Of a DNA stretch of 64,000 nt, positions 29,350 to 38,316 are shown piece by piece; within the stretch, counting starts at the first letter, position 1, and every line of letters begins with the position of its first letter. Source of the DNA: JANWKA01 sp035533815. Its GTDB lineage: Bacteria > Bacteroidota > Bacteroidia > Chitinophagales > Chitinophagaceae. The notes under the pieces are model-generated. The model was not told the origin of the DNA. It made no database searches and worked only from the letters and a program-made list of their open reading frames with translations. Both the position numbers and the translations under genes were made by a program. The stretch covers positions 101,174-165,173 of the forward strand of contig DATLTB010000056.1 of NCBI GenBank assembly GCA_035533815.1. The letters run 5' to 3'.

Positions 29350-30282
29350 TTATAAGGTTGATGTTTCTGTTATTGAAATGGGCTGTTCAACCTGGCGGAT
29401 GAAGATTTCATTTACCGTCGGAAGTAATTCATGAAAAGAAAGTACCTGAATTCCCGCATTGATGAAGTATTGCAGTATCTGGTTAGTGGTATTCCCTTCA
29501 TTCAATTTTAACTTAAAGCTGTTACCCTGTTTCTGCTGAATGGAAAAAATATCGGTTTGTATTAGGACCGAATCATACCCATCAGGCAACTCAAGTACAA
29601 AAAGTTGTTGTTTGAAATCCTGTTTGATCTTTTTAACAGAGCCATCCAATATCTTTTTACCCAGGTTAACTAAAACAATACTTTCACATATCTCCTCTAC
29701 CTGTTCCATCCGATGCGTGGAAAAAATGACAGTTGTTCCCTGACTGCTCAGGTTAAATATTTCTTCTTTTATTAAATTGGTATTAATGGGATCCAGCCCT
29801 GAAAAGGGTTCATCAAGGATCAAAAGCTTGGGTTTATGAAGAATGGTGGAAATAAACTGCACTTTCTGTTGCATTCCTTTGCTTAAGTCACCCACCTTCT
29901 TTTCTGTCCAACTGGTCAGCTCCATTTTTTTAAGCCAGAAGCGAATTCTTTCCCTAGTTTCCTTTTCCGGTAACCCCTTGATTTGTCCCAGATATAACAA
30001 TTGTTCTCCGACTTTCATTTTCTTATAAAGCCCCCTTTCTTCCGGCATATACCCAATACGCATAGGATCTGCCATCGGATCAAAAGGTTTACCATCAAAA
30101 CAAATTTCCCCTGAATCCGGAAACAAAATTCCAGTGATCATCCTAAGCAGGGTAGTCTTACCGGCGCCATTGGGGCCAAGCAATCCAAATATAGTTCCCT
30201 GAGGAATACTGAAACTGATATCATCCACTGCTTTGTGGGAGGAATAATATTTTTTCAGGTGCTTTAATTCTAATAAATTCAT
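29350..30282 (-). CDS. ABC exporter ATPase (NatA-like)
   Basis: 310 residues. Walker A GPNGAGKTTLLR (35-46), Q-loop region, signature LSKGMQQKVQF, Walker B LLILDEPFSGLDP, and switch His in STHRMEQVEEIC are all intact. A C-terminal extension of about 80 residues (from about 225) is typical of the NatA/DrrA branch. It powers the permease encoded directly downstream. Confidence 0.92.
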   Translation of the reverse strand: MNLLELKHLKKYYSSHKAVDDISFSIPQGTIFGLLGPNGAGKTTLLRMITGILFPDSGEICFDGKPFDPMADPMRIGYMPEERGLYKKMKVGEQLLYLGQIKGLPEKETRERIRFWLKKMELTSWTEKKVGDLSKGMQQKVQFISTILHKPKLLILDEPFSGLDPINTNLIKEEIFNLSSQGTTVIFSTHRMEQVEEICESIVLVNLGKKILDGSVKKIKQDFKQQLFVLELPDGYDSVLIQTDIFSIQQKQGNSFKLKLNEGNTTNQILQYFINAGIQVLSFHELLPTVNEIFIRQVEQPISITETSTL

Positions 30283-30367
30283 TCATACTGGATTTGGTGA
30301 TAAAAAATCAATATATAATACTGCACAAAATACAATATATGAGGAGAATGGGATAGGCAATCTATTT

Positions 30368-31933
30368 TTATGAATGGCCAAAGCTTCTTATCAGTGCTTC
30401 TGCTGTCCGCTGGCCATCCATGGCTGCAGACATGATCCCACCTGCATATCCAGCTCCTTCACCGCAAGGATATAACCCTTGGATTTGGATGTGTTCCATG
30501 GTGTTTTCATCTCTTGGAATCCAAACCGGGGAGGAGGTCCTGGATTCCAGGGCCACTACCACTGCTTCTTGGGTATAAAATCCTTTCATTTTGCGGTTAA
30601 ATGCAAGTAATGCATGTTTAAGACATTTCAGTATCCCTGGAGGAAGCACTTCCCTAAAGTCCGTCGCATTCAGGCCAGGCGGATATGAACAGGCGGGAAG
30701 GGTGGTAGATACCTTCCCTTCGACGAAATCAGTCATCCGCAATGCAGGAGCTGTAAAATTTCCTCCTCCTGCCTTATAGGCGCGCTGTTCCAGTTCCTTC
30801 TGGAACTGCATTGCTGCCAATGCACCATATGAAAGATGCCCTTGCCAGTCTTTTGGGCCCACCTGCATGACTATTCCTGAATTTGCATATGGGTTATTGC
30901 GCTTGGAGGGAGACCAGCCATTGATAACCAACGCCTCTGGGTCTGTAGATGCCGGGGCGATAATTCCTCCCGGGCACATGCAAAATGAAAAAACACTTTG
31001 TCCACCGACCTGTTGCACCAAACTATAACTGGCTGGTGGCAAAAATGGATCTCTGGTTTCACTATGGTATTGCATTCTATCCACCAGATTCTGTGGATGT
31101 TCTACCCTGATCCCCAGGGCAAATGGTTTTTCCTTAATTAATATTTTGGATGAATGCAACAATTGAAAAATATCTCTTGCGGAATGACCTGTACATAAGA
31201 TCAACTTCTTTACGGGGTAGTATTCCCCATCAGAAGTCCAAACCCCACAAATGGCATTTTCTTGAATATGAATGTCCTGTATGCGACTGTCAAAATGGAT
31301 TACACCACCTGCATCCTGAATCAGTTCCCTCATGCTTGAAATAATCGCAGGTAACTTATTGGTGCCAATATGAGGATGAGATTCATAAAGAATATTGTCA
31401 TCAGCCCCGAAATGATTAAAAATGCCGAGAACCTCATTCACATTTCCCCTTTTTATGGAACGGGTAAATAATTTTCCATCAGAATAGGTTCCCGCACCTC
31501 CCTCACCAAAGCAGTAATTGGAATTCGGGTCAATTATTCCCTTTTTATTCAGGTTTGCAATATCCCTTCTTCTATCCCTGATGAGCTTACCCCTTTCCAA
31601 TATGATGGGCTTGACTCCATTTTCCAGTAACTTGAGTGCAGCAAATAAACCGGTAGGTCCGCAGCCGGCAATAATTACCTGCCGATCTGACTGGTGTACA
31701 TCTCGATAATGAGGAACTTTCACTGATTTTACCCTTATAGGTTCACCAATGAATAATTCCAGGGATAATAAGTAAACAGGTTGCTTGGACCGCGCATCAA
31801 GTGTCTTTCGTTTAATCTGGTAACCTGTAATTTCTGAGTCATTGATTCCCAATATTTTAGCTGCTTCACACTTAACTTTATCCGATTGATTGACGTCCAT
31901 TGGGAAAATCCGGATTTGGATTGATTTTCTCAT
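30368..31933 (-). CDS. FAD-dependent oxidoreductase (COG2509 type)
   Basis: 521 residues. A small N-terminal domain (about 1-85, with DVNQSDKVKCEAAKILG) precedes the FAD-binding GCGPTGLFAALKLLENG (about 91-107). EGGAGTYSDGKLFTR is the hallmark of the COG2509 family, and CPGGIIAPASTDPEALVING and PCGEGAGYAGGIMSAAMDG close the flavin site. The family is widespread but its reaction is unknown. It is oriented like DUF3127 upstream, from which it is separated by a strong terminator hairpin. Confidence 0.9.
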   Translation of the reverse strand: MRKSIQIRIFPMDVNQSDKVKCEAAKILGINDSEITGYQIKRKTLDARSKQPVYLLSLELFIGEPIRVKSVKVPHYRDVHQSDRQVIIAGCGPTGLFAALKLLENGVKPIILERGKLIRDRRRDIANLNKKGIIDPNSNYCFGEGGAGTYSDGKLFTRSIKRGNVNEVLGIFNHFGADDNILYESHPHIGTNKLPAIISSMRELIQDAGGVIHFDSRIQDIHIQENAICGVWTSDGEYYPVKKLILCTGHSARDIFQLLHSSKILIKEKPFALGIRVEHPQNLVDRMQYHSETRDPFLPPASYSLVQQVGGQSVFSFCMCPGGIIAPASTDPEALVINGWSPSKRNNPYANSGIVMQVGPKDWQGHLSYGALAAMQFQKELEQRAYKAGGGNFTAPALRMTDFVEGKVSTTLPACSYPPGLNATDFREVLPPGILKCLKHALLAFNRKMKGFYTQEAVVVALESRTSSPVWIPRDENTMEHIQIQGLYPCGEGAGYAGGIMSAAMDGQRTAEALIRSFGHS

Positions 31934-31944
31934 ATAATAACGAC

Positions 31945-31985
31945 AGATAAAAAATAAAGCCTTGCGGAATATTGCAAGGCTTAAA
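31945..31985 (-). terminator. Rho-independent terminator of the DUF3127 gene
   Basis: On the minus strand AAGCCTTGC (31982-31974) pairs perfectly with GCAAGGCTT (31965-31957) around an 8-nt loop and is followed by TATTTTTTA. It lies 28 bp past the DUF3127 stop codon. Confidence 0.85.
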
Positions 31986-32010
31986 ATTCAATATTTCCCT
32001 AAAATACATT

Positions 32011-32406
32011 TCAGAATGGCAGGTCATCCACTACTTCAGGTGACGGGTTAAGTTTCTCCTGAGAAGTATTGTAATCCGGTGTCTTGTCTATTGGGAGGGA
32101 TGTTACTGGATTTACTGCCGATCCCTCAATCCGCCAGGCATCCAAGTTAGTGATGTAATTCACTTTCCCTTCTTTTTCCCATTTACTACCCTTTATATTG
32201 AAATTCACCTTTATGTTGTCCCCATCATTATACTTATCGATAAAATTGCATCGATCTTGCACAAGTTGGAACTTTATATAATTGTTAATGATGCGTCCGT
32301 TGACATCATCCGTTTTTTCAATTACAAACTCCCGAGTCCTAAAACTTTCTGTCCTTTGGATAATGGGATACCTGGCGATTAATTTGCCTGTGATTTCGAA
32401 GCTCAT
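32011..32406 (-). CDS. DUF3127 small OB-fold-like protein
   Basis: A 131-residue soluble protein matching the DUF3127 family by eye. It begins MSFEITGKLI, has SFRTREFVIEK and QDRCNFIDKYNDGDNIKVNF in the body, and WRIEG near residue 105, then a low-complexity acidic tail ending DDLPF. That tail resembles the C-terminal tip of single-stranded DNA-binding proteins. DUF3127 proteins have an SSB-like core, but no function is established. It has its own promoter and terminator and sits upstream of dnaA in divergent orientation. Confidence 0.85.
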   Translation of the reverse strand: MSFEITGKLIARYPIIQRTESFRTREFVIEKTDDVNGRIINNYIKFQLVQDRCNFIDKYNDGDNIKVNFNIKGSKWEKEGKVNYITNLDAWRIEGSAVNPVTSLPIDKTPDYNTSQEKLNPSPEVVDDLPF

Positions 32407-32441
32407 ATAAGTAAAGTTTAAGAATCAAAAACTGTCTTAGG

Positions 32442-32449
32442 CAAACGTA
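32442..32449 (-). promoter_or_regulatory. DUF3127 gene promoter
   Basis: The minus strand reads TACGTTTG (-7 consensus TAnnTTTG) with a -33 TTG (complement of 32470-32472) at a 20-bp spacer. The element ends 35 bp before the start codon. Confidence 0.65.
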
Positions 32450-32913
32450 CGTTAAATCACTGATTGGGACAACAACGGATAGAAAAAAAAATCCCAACTA
32501 CTGTTTTTTAACTGCATTGACTAAAAACACAGGTAAAATCCTTCCAAATTCGGTGGATTTGGGGTAAATATTCATTGTCATTAAGAAAAAGAACAAGTTC
32601 CATCCCTTGAAATACATGCCAGGAGAAGGTTCCAGGGTAACATTAGGAAAAAGTTGATTTTTGAGGTATACTTACAGGGCCTTCAGTAAAGGACTCCAGG
32701 GCATTCCCCTTGGTTTATTAACTTAGCATTTATAGATATTACCTTCAGGCAACCATAATGTAATTGTTATAAAAGAAACAAGATGTGAATATTTTTTTTT
32801 TTCAACATTTTCTTAAGATATTCGTAGCTCTTTCAGAAGGCAAGTTTGGCACGAAAATTCAATGAAAATTGTCCTGATTACATTTAATTAACCTATAGAA
32901 AATACTAATATTA
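32450..32913. other. Intergenic region upstream of dnaA
   Basis: About 460 bp without a gene, with an AT-rich stretch and a 13-T run near 32791-32803. I searched by eye for DnaA boxes (TTATCCACA and its complement, one mismatch allowed) and saw only a single weak TGTGAATAT near 32782. An origin is therefore not supported here. Confidence 0.5.
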
Positions 32914-34347
32914 ATGGAGTTAACTTGTGAACAAGTTTGGGATAAGTGTCTAAACATTATAAGGGATATAGTGGAATGGCAGCCGTTCAAAACATGGTTC
33001 GATCCCATAAAACCGGTGAAACTTGATAAAAATGTGCTGACAATCCAGGTACCAAGTCAGTTTTTCTATGAATATCTGGAAGAGCACTATGTGGGATTGT
33101 TAGGGAAAACGATAAAAAGAGAGTTGGGTAAGGAAGCCAGGCTGGAATACAGAATTGTTGTGGAAAGTGGAAGCAACAATCAGAAACCGCTAACTATTGA
33201 TATGCCTACACATTACCATAAGCTCAGTGGTGATAGTGAATTGGACTTCCCATTGGTAATCAATAATCCAGTAAAAAACCCCTTTGTTATACCGGGACTT
33301 AAGCGGGTTCAAATAGATGCTCAGCTAAACTCAAATTACACATTTGAATCATATATTGAGGGTGACTGTAACCGAGTGGCAAGGAGGGCCGGAATTACAG
33401 TGGCAGAAAGACCTGGTAGTACTTCTTTTAATCCATTGGTGATATATGGTGGTGTAGGATTGGGTAAAACCCACCTTGCCCAAGCAATAGGTAACTCGGT
33501 AAAACAACAAAATCCCAATAAAGCCGTATTGTATGTAAGTTCTGAAAAATTCATTAATCAGTTTCAAGACCACGCTAAACAAAACATAATAAATGACTTT
33601 ATCCATTTTTATCAGTTAATTGATATCCTTATTGTAGATGACATCCAATTTTTTGCACGGGCTGAAAAATCTCAGGATGCTTTTTTTGCCATTTTTAATC
33701 ATCTTCACCAATCCGGCAAACAATTGATCCTTACTTCAGATAAGCCTCCCAAAGATCTGGATGGAGTACAGGAACGGTTGCTTAGCCGTTTCCGTTGGGG
33801 ATTAAGTGCAGATTTACAGGTTCCTGACTTTGAAACAAGGATGGAGATACTCGAAAATAAGATGCGTAATGACGGATTGGAAATGCCAAAGGAGGTTATC
33901 AAATATGTAGCATACAATATTCAAAGCAATGTACGCGAATTGGAAGGAGCTCTAATTTCGCTTTTAGCTCAATCTTCACTGAATAAAAAAGAAATTGATC
34001 TTGATCTGGCAAAAAAGGTATTAAAATCATTTGTTAGGACATCTTCCAGAGAAATTACTATTGATAGCATTCAAAAAATGGTATGTGATTATTTTGCTGT
34101 CCCATACGACAAATTATTACAAAAGACCAGGAAACGGGAGGTTGTTCAAGCTAGACAGATAACCATGTATTTGGCCAAGACTTATACAAAGAATTCTCTG
34201 AAGACCATTGGCGAACATTTTGGCGGTCGAGATCACACCACTGTTATACATTCCTGTCAGACTGTTAAAGATCTCATGGATAGCGATATTTCATTCAAGG
34301 ACAGTGTAATGGAATTGCAACAAAAAGTACAGCTCGCGGCCATGTAA
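32914..34347 (+). CDS. dnaA: Chromosomal replication initiator DnaA
   Basis: 477 residues with all four domains: domain I (CLNIIRDIVEWQPFKTWFDP), a short linker, the AAA+ domain with Walker A GGVGLGKTHLAQ and Walker B ILIVDDIQFF, arginine-rich ERLLSRFRWGL, and domain IV with the DNA-recognition signature GGRDHTTVIHSC (about 440-451). It opens the origin and recruits the helicase. It is followed by tRNA-Ser 83 bp downstream. The upstream region has no evident origin, so dnaA may be separate from oriC, as is common in this phylum. Confidence 0.98.
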   Translation: MELTCEQVWDKCLNIIRDIVEWQPFKTWFDPIKPVKLDKNVLTIQVPSQFFYEYLEEHYVGLLGKTIKRELGKEARLEYRIVVESGSNNQKPLTIDMPTHYHKLSGDSELDFPLVINNPVKNPFVIPGLKRVQIDAQLNSNYTFESYIEGDCNRVARRAGITVAERPGSTSFNPLVIYGGVGLGKTHLAQAIGNSVKQQNPNKAVLYVSSEKFINQFQDHAKQNIINDFIHFYQLIDILIVDDIQFFARAEKSQDAFFAIFNHLHQSGKQLILTSDKPPKDLDGVQERLLSRFRWGLSADLQVPDFETRMEILENKMRNDGLEMPKEVIKYVAYNIQSNVRELEGALISLLAQSSLNKKEIDLDLAKKVLKSFVRTSSREITIDSIQKMVCDYFAVPYDKLLQKTRKREVVQARQITMYLAKTYTKNSLKTIGEHFGGRDHTTVIHSCQTVKDLMDSDISFKDSVMELQQKVQLAAM

Positions 34348-34400
34348 TTTAATGTCATATCAATAATTTAAACCCTGGTTTCTCGTAAGTAATAAAAATG

Positions 34401-34408
34401 TACTTTTG
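34401..34408 (+). promoter_or_regulatory. tRNA-Ser promoter -7 element
   Basis: TACTTTTG fits TAnnTTTG and lies 23 bp before the mature tRNA 5' end. Confidence 0.55.
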
Positions 34409-34430
34409 TTACCAGCAAACAAATTATTAC

Positions 34431-34522
<92 letters not shown>

Positions 34523-34546
34523 TGATATCAATATCAATACCCCATC

Positions 34547-34580
34547 AAAAGCTCGCAAATCATTGATTTTCGGGCTTTTT
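34547..34580 (+). terminator. Terminator downstream of tRNA-Ser
   Basis: AAAAGCTCGCAAATCA (34547-34562) pairs with TGATTTTCGGGCTTTT with one mismatch and one G-T pair, followed by more T and C residues. A hairpin of this kind 25 nt past a tRNA is a typical intrinsic terminator. Confidence 0.7.
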
Positions 34581-34772
34581 CGCTTTTATCACCTCAATAA
34601 TACGATCAAAAACGCTCAAACTTCAGGGGATAAATTCGGGCATCCAACCGAAATTCAATTCCGGGTAACCGAATTTCCTTAAAACCCTTACCAGGTAAGC
34701 TGTCCGGAATTTGGACATCTTATCCCGAGAGGTTTGAGTAGTTATTTTTAAGCATATTAAAAGGTGGAAAAA

Positions 34773-35300
34773 ATGGACACGAAGCTTAGTATTCTTTTCT
34801 ATGGGAAAAGAGCAAAAATTACAGCAGATGAATTGTTGCCTATCTATATGCGCATTACCATTGAATGTCAACGATTTGAGATTTCTACCAAGCGATATAT
34901 TGAAACTAACAAGTGGTTATCGGTATCTGAAAAAGCAAAAGGGAATTAAGAAGAAGCCAGAAATATTAATATTATTTGGATACACTCCGAAATAAAATGT
35001 ACAACTACCAAAATGAGCTAATCCAGGAAGAGAAACCAATGACCATTGATAATTTTAAGTAAAAATGGTTTGGAATAAAGAAGCGTCCTCGTATGATCCT
35101 TGAAATATTTCAACATCATTATGATCTGCTACGTCAATTGGTCGGGAAAGATTATGCTCCCCTCACCCTTTAACGCTATGTTACTTCCTTAAAACATACT
35201 CGATCCTTTATACAATGGAAGTATAAGGTTGATGACTTGGATATCCCAGGTTGAATTTCGAATTTATCCACGATTATGAATTCAGAGGTGCGTCGGTTTT
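34773..35300 (+). pseudogene. Decayed tyrosine recombinase (integrase), N-terminal part
   Basis: A chain of frames that together read like the N-terminal half of a Bacteroidota phage/ICE integrase. It starts MDTKLSILFYGKRAKITADE (arm-binding domain), has ISTKRYIETNKWLSV and a TAA at 34946-34948, then EEARNIN. A frameshift near 34995 leads into YNYQNELIQEEKPMTIDNFK, another TAA, KWFGIKKRPRMILEIFQHH, LVGKDYAPLTL, a further TAA, and RYVTSLKHTRSFIQWKYKV (SAM-like core-binding domain). After one more shift LNFEFIHDYEF is visible. The catalytic domain with its Arg-His-Arg-Tyr residues is gone. It lies immediately downstream of tRNA-Ser, the classic target of such elements. Confidence 0.83.
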
Positions 35301-35399
35301 GCCAGACATTTGAGTCTCATAGCTAAAGATAGATTTTTATAATATCATAGCTTGAATTAAAGTGGGTTTCGATCCGAGGCAGAAACGGCTCTGCTAGGA

Positions 35400-35659
35400 A
35401 GCAACCATGGAGGAATAGGATCGTCCGACAAATAGTTGGGGTAAAGGGCTCATGAATCATCATAATCCATGAACTTTTTACCTTGGTTTGAATAACTATT
35501 TGGAGGACCATGCCCGATAAATCCACAGGGGGTTGGGGTTTTGTCTGGGGCTTCATTTGGATTCGCGGTCACCCGCTACACCTTTGCATTTGGCTAACCC
35601 TTCCCGCTATCAGGCGGGTTGGGACTTGCGCCCCATAGTGTTGATCATACCTGGCGCAC
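35400..35659 (-). mobile_element. Truncated group II intron, 5' part of domain I
   Basis: The minus strand from 35659 begins GTGCGCC, the conserved group II 5' end. It continues with TGGGGCGCAAGTCCC, GGGTTAGCCAAATGCAAAGG and TGTAGCGGGTGACCGCGAAT, followed by an AAGCCCCAGACAAAACCCC segment. This order of blocks (GUGCGCC, GCAAGUCCC, GUUAGCC, GGUGACCGCG-AAUC) is that of domain I in bacterial group II introns. No reverse-transcriptase frame or domain V is evident downstream, so only a fragment of about 250-350 nt survives. The assignment rests on recalled consensus, not a covariance search. The 3' limit is uncertain. Confidence 0.62.
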
Positions 35660-35853
35660 ATTCATAATGTCCTTTAAGTAGTTGAGCTTGAAGGGTTTTT
35701 TAGTTCAAAATTTTTCGTCCCTTTTCCAAGATAATTACAAATAGATTTGTTCTGTTCTTCGTCACGATAATCGCAGGGGATTACTTTCCCAGAGGAGAAT
35801 ATGATCCGGGAACCATTCCACCTGCGCTAGTATCAAAGGATACTTCTGCCTGC
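35660..35853. other. Gap between intron fragment and NTF2-like gene
   Basis: No gene is recognised. On the minus strand this would be the 5' exon of the intron fragment, but its short frames resemble nothing I know. Confidence 0.4.
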
Positions 35854-36315
35854 CTATTTTACCGAATTATTAGGGTAATTAATCCCAGGTCCGAAAAAAC
35901 ACTCATCGGACGAAATTTTTCCGCCTTTCAATTTAAAATAATCACAGTTTCGAAATAATTTGCCAGTCGTCGTCCAGCCATTGGAAATTACAAAGGCATC
36001 TTCTCCATTTATAACAACCTTAACCAAATCAAATCTTTTGATTTTATAGGCGTTTGGCCAGCACCTTCCCTTAAAAGCCTTTATATTAATGTGATCATCA
36101 AGCGGGCTGGAGAATGTAAATCCGTCTGCGAGATTTTGCTGCAACAAATTCCAATCCTTTTTCTCAAAAGCGGTATAATAAGCCCTAACAACCTTTTCAT
36201 TTGGTCCAATCTGGGGCCCTGCTGCCCGCGGCGTAGGGGTTTGGGAATATCCTGCTTTGCAAGCTAGGAGCACACAAACTAAAAGAACTTTGCCAAAAAG
36301 ATTAGTTAATTTCAT
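35854..36315 (-). CDS. NTF2-like (SnoaL-type) exported small protein
   Basis: From the ATG at 36315 the protein is 153 residues. The frame also opens upstream with TTG, but ATG overlaps the sigma gene stop by 14 bp, which suggests translational coupling. A signal peptide (MKLTNLFGKVLLVCVLLACKAGYSQ; the Cys could be lipidated) is followed by a single NTF2-like cone: VVRAYYTAFEKKDWNLLQQNL, FTFSSPLDDH, and VISNGWTTTGKLFRNCDYFKL. Such domains bind small molecules or act as small enzymes. It is the third gene of the sigma-factor operon. Confidence 0.75.
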   Translation of the reverse strand: MKLTNLFGKVLLVCVLLACKAGYSQTPTPRAAGPQIGPNEKVVRAYYTAFEKKDWNLLQQNLADGFTFSSPLDDHINIKAFKGRCWPNAYKIKRFDLVKVVINGEDAFVISNGWTTTGKLFRNCDYFKLKGGKISSDECFFGPGINYPNNSVK

Positions 36316-37450
36316 AATTTTTTGTTTTAACGCGTTCAAAATACTTTCGCATGGTTATATCAAGAATAGGCAGTTTATTATAATAGGGGTTCCTGTGAAG
36401 ATCCATCAGGATGTGCAAGGCCTTGTCGTTTTGGTGATTGTACTGCAATGCCACTGCATAATTTATCTCCGCAAACGGGTTAGGATATACATTCAAGAGC
36501 GCCTCATAATATTTGCAGATGGCTTCCCAATCAGTATCTTCAAATTTGCGTGCAGCGCAGTGTACGCAGGCGATAGCAGCTTCAAGGTGGTAGGGTGAAA
36601 AAATAGAATCGTGTGATGCGATTAATAAATAGTCGGCAAGCTGTATTAATGATTGGTCCCAGAGCGCTCGGTTCTGGTACTCCAACTCAACGAAATTACC
36701 TTGCGCGTCAAAGCGGGCATTAAACCGGGCGACATTAAAAAGCATGAGGGCCTGAAGTGCTTTGGTTTCCGGATTGCACAACGAACTGTCAAGCAAAAAT
36801 TTATTGAGCATAAGCGCATCTTCACATAAGGTTTTTCCCTGGCTTATTTTTTCGTCTGATTGCTTGTAGCCTTCATTAAATATGAGGTAGATTACCTTAT
36901 GCATGACCGAAAGCCGCTCCGCAGAAATACCATACTTCCAGGTGGATAAAATCAATGACTCGCTTTTAATTTTTTGCCTTGCCCGATACAGCATTTTTTC
37001 AATAGCATCAGGTTCTGACCCGAACTGCAGAGCAATATTTTCAACCTTGAGATTGGCGACATATTTAAGGGCCAACACTACTTGCATTTTTGGCGTCATA
37101 TCTGGATGACAGCAAGCCATCAGCATCAGCAATTGTGCATCATTGAAACCATCCTCGGAAATCTCGTCCGCAGCTACCGTCAAAGTTTTGGCCAGGGATA
37201 AATCCGTAGTTTTAGAAATTTTTTTAAGCAGGTTGATGGATTTGTTTTTGCAGGTCTCATAGAGCCATCCGGAAGGATTTTCGGGCATGCCCGTCTTTGG
37301 CCAGTGTAATGCGGCCGCCGTAAAAGCTTCCTGCACGATATCTTCTGCCCAATCAATAGGCAATTGCCTAAAACGCTGCAAGATCAGCGAGATTAGCTGA
37401 CCGAATCTTTCCTTATAAAGAATTTCTATATGCTGATCAAATTCATTCAT
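36302..37450 (-). CDS. ECF42-type RNA polymerase sigma factor with C-terminal helical/TPR-like extension
   Basis: 382 residues. Sigma region 2 spans about 10-80 (DWAEDIVQEAFTAAALHW, ENPSGWLYETCKNKSINLLKK) and region 4 about 105-165 (MTPKMQVVLALKYVANLKVE, then GSEPDAIEKMLYRARQKIK). The long helical extension (170-382; YLIFNEGYKQSDEK, LEAAIACVHCAARKFEDTDW, NPFAEINYAVALQYN) is diagnostic of the ECF42 group, which lacks a classical anti-sigma factor and is typically paired with a DGPF protein, as here. It overlaps the YCII/DGPF gene by 8 bp. What it senses is unknown. Base use is less AT-rich than the flanking debris. Confidence 0.88.
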   Translation of the reverse strand: MNEFDQHIEILYKERFGQLISLILQRFRQLPIDWAEDIVQEAFTAAALHWPKTGMPENPSGWLYETCKNKSINLLKKISKTTDLSLAKTLTVAADEISEDGFNDAQLLMLMACCHPDMTPKMQVVLALKYVANLKVENIALQFGSEPDAIEKMLYRARQKIKSESLILSTWKYGISAERLSVMHKVIYLIFNEGYKQSDEKISQGKTLCEDALMLNKFLLDSSLCNPETKALQALMLFNVARFNARFDAQGNFVELEYQNRALWDQSLIQLADYLLIASHDSIFSPYHLEAAIACVHCAARKFEDTDWEAICKYYEALLNVYPNPFAEINYAVALQYNHQNDKALHILMDLHRNPYYNKLPILDITMRKYFERVKTKNYEIN

Positions 37451-37802
37451 TATTCACACTATATATGGTAGCAATTGGGCGGACCTCTCTCACTGCCAGG
37501 CCTCTTTGCACTAGCGGACAAGTCTGGGCAATGGCTGCAGCTTGTTCAATATTTTCAGCCCAGATAATATCATAACCCGAAATCCCTTCGCTGGCCTCAA
37601 TAAAGGGGCCATCAGAAAGAATTTGGTCCTTACTTACATATCTGCCTTTTGTCAGCAGGGGTTCCCCCTTAATATGGTTGCCGGTTTTGATTAAGGAATC
37701 AACCCATGCGAGCAACATGGGTATGTTTGCAAATCGTTCTTCATCAGTCAATTTGCGCATCTTTGCCAAATCCTCCCTCACAATCAGCATAAATTTCTCC
37801 AT
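37443..37802 (-). CDS. YCII-related (DGPF domain) protein
   Basis: A 119-residue single-domain protein: MEKFMLIVREDLAKMRKL, then LLTKGRYVSKDQILSDGPFIEASEG containing the DGPF motif (about 72-75), GYDIIWAENIEQAAAIAQTCP, and VREVRPI. DGPF proteins are dimeric ferredoxin-like folds encoded next to ECF42 sigma factors and influence their activity in studied cases. It is the first gene of the three-gene operon. Confidence 0.88.
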   Translation of the reverse strand: MEKFMLIVREDLAKMRKLTDEERFANIPMLLAWVDSLIKTGNHIKGEPLLTKGRYVSKDQILSDGPFIEASEGISGYDIIWAENIEQAAAIAQTCPLVQRGLAVREVRPIATIYSVNNE

Positions 37803-37869
37803 GATTTACACAATTAATTATCTATTTTAAAGCCTACCTTAACCTTACCTTTACCTAGTCCCGTAGAAA

Positions 37870-37978
37870 AGACAACGCCCCGACCAAAAACCGGACATTG
37901 AACGAAACAAAAAAATTTACATCAATGATCTCATTTTGCATAAAATGATCCAACACTTTCTAAATCAAAGCGTTGTCT
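37870..37978. repeat. Inverted repeat with inner hairpin
   Basis: AGACAACGC (37870-37878) is matched by GCGTTGTCT (37970-37978) across 91 nt. Inside, TCATTTT-GCAT-AAAATGA (about 37931-37948) forms a second hairpin. It is not coding and not repeated elsewhere in the window as far as I can see. It could be a structured leader or a remnant of a small element. Confidence 0.4.
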
Positions 37979-38016
37979 GGGTCTTTTAATGGTGTTCAAA
38001 GTTTATCGGTTAATAA

Positions 38017-38316
38017 TCATGTTGGCAGCATAATGGTAAATTCATTAAATTCTCCTTCTTTGATATCCATATCTATTTTCCCCCCGAGCTCCTTTACCAC
38101 CAGATCATAAGTTAAAGATAAACCGAGACTTTCCCCTTCACCTGTAGGTTTTGTAATAAAAAACGGTTGCAGGATCATTTCTTTTATGCCGTCCGGCAAA
38201 CCCACGCCGTTATCTCTTACCTTGATGACCACTAGGTCGTTTTCGGTCAAAGTAGTCACGCATACTTTTGGCTTATAATCTTCACCGGCATTTTTTTGCT
38301 TCTGATTGACACCCAA
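38017..38316 (-). pseudogene. Histidine-kinase fragment (HATPase domain only)
   Basis: About 98 residues of the ATP-binding end of a sensor kinase: LVVIKVRDNGVGLPDGIKEMI (N/G1 box), LQPFFITKPTGEGESLGLSL (F and G2 boxes) and GGKIDMDIKEGEFNEFTIMLPT. There is no ATG start; the frame opens with TTG after out-of-frame sequence, and the phosphorylation, sensor and upstream ATPase regions are missing. It is therefore a truncated remnant and probably not expressed. Confidence 0.75.

Noticed and set aside
32407..32913. Replication origin upstream of dnaA
   Set aside because: No cluster of DnaA boxes could be found, only one weak match, so oriC is not claimed.
35323..35556. 77-codon minus-strand frame
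   Set aside because: It overlaps the group II intron fragment and resembles no protein, so it is treated as non-coding.
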